Assembly: GCA_000695745.1 (NCBI GenBank)
Contig: ASHK01000163.1
Coordinates: 1 to 6,019, forward strand
DNA from: Vibrio madracius
Lineage (GTDB): Bacteria > Pseudomonadota > Gammaproteobacteria > Enterobacterales > Vibrionaceae
Reading direction: 5' to 3'
DNA length: 6,019 nt
Shown here: one piece after another, positions 5,624 to 6,019 of the stretch
Numbering within the stretch: position 1 is the stretch's first letter
Layout: each line of letters opens with the position of its first letter
The notes under the pieces: generated by a model
Database searches by the model: none
What the model was told of the DNA's origin: nothing
What the model saw: the letters and a program-made list of their open reading frames with translations, nothing else
Position numbers and translations under genes: made by a program

Positions 5624-6019
5624 TTAGTACAGAGTTACTTTGGCTGTGTATTCCATACGGTCAGATTGGTTAACTGGGTGTTGGTAATAATCCACCGTGA
5701 AGTAAATAGGCTTGTCTTTGTTGATGCGTTTTGCGATTTTCTTTTCTAAGTCTTGAACAGAGTCAAAATCATACAAATGGAATGAATAACCTGGCTTTAG
5801 GTCCATCTCTTTCGCTTCTTGTTTAGTAATGAAAGTTTGGCGAAAAATCGAATCTAGGTAGGTGTCAAACTGAGTAGTAACGCTGTCGTCGGTCACAAGG
5901 ATGTAGTCGTACTCATTCGCACGAATGGTATCGGTTTGCAGTCAGGGCGCGAGCATACTTTGCTCATTTTATAAGCCAAAGAATACTTGCGCTCTATAAT
6001 CATCACTCCACCCAGCCTT
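5624..6019 (-). CDS. Protein of unknown function, 5' end outside window and frame probably disrupted near 5933 and 5978
   Basis: The safe part is the open frame from 5941 to the stop at 5624-5626. It includes DTIRANEYDYILVTDDSV and ends MEYTAKVTLY. The first start codon in it is a GTG at 5896, but no ribosome-binding site precedes it and coding-like sequence continues upstream, so 5896 is probably not the true start. In this frame a TGA (5942-5944) and a TAA (5969-5971) interrupt. Beyond them AGWSDDYRAQVFF looks coding again. One lost base at the GG at 5933-5934 (a C of CCC on the coding strand) and one extra T in the TTT on the coding strand near 5978-5980 would join everything as AQVFLAYKMSKVCSRPDC and KPDTIRANEYDYILV. 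I recognise no family, catalytic motif or membrane segment in the part seen. It has its own terminator and is not part of the efflux operon. Confidence 0.6.

Noticed and set aside
1..6019. CRISPR array, tRNA, rRNA, insertion sequence or prophage attachment site
   Set aside because: No regularly spaced repeats, cloverleaf, transposase or flanking inverted repeats were seen. The frame breaks are single-base indels, not insertions.

Overview
This window reads as part of a gammaproteobacterial chromosome. A Vibrio-like marine bacterium is my best guess, from the protein style, the moderate base composition and the operon layout. That assignment is an inference, not a database result.

The plus strand from base 1 to about 5355 looks like one operon. 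It begins inside a periplasmic membrane fusion protein (C-terminal 167 residues, ending at 506). After 13-16 bases comes an RND (HAE-1 type) efflux permease at 520-3595. Five bases later comes an outer-membrane beta-barrel protein of the BamA/TamA (Omp85) family that lacks room for POTRA domains, at 3601-4945. A small cysteine-rich lipoprotein follows at 4973-5311, and a rho-independent terminator at 5322-5355 closes the unit. A converging minus-strand gene of unknown function occupies the right edge and ends at 5624 just before its own terminator (5582-5614). The roughly 230 bases between the two terminators hold no convincing gene.

MFP and RND permease would normally form a proton-driven inner-membrane export pump that hands substrate to a TolC-type outer-membrane duct. 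No TolC-like gene is visible here. An Omp85-type barrel and a lipoprotein sit in the place where a duct might be expected, though a TolC protein could be encoded elsewhere.

The most striking property is damage. The permease reading frame is interrupted by four one-base indels and the barrel gene by two, and the right-edge gene probably carries two more. When repaired, the permease gives exactly 1024 residues with all proton-relay residues present, and the barrel gives exactly 448 residues ending in Phe. Every inferred loss is one C, on the coding strand, from a CC or CCC run. The inferred gains are one T beside a T run. The protein sequence between the breaks looks undecayed. This pattern fits sequencing or assembly error, or very recent inactivation, better than old pseudogene decay. 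If the breaks are real, the pump is dead: the permease would stop after 46 residues.
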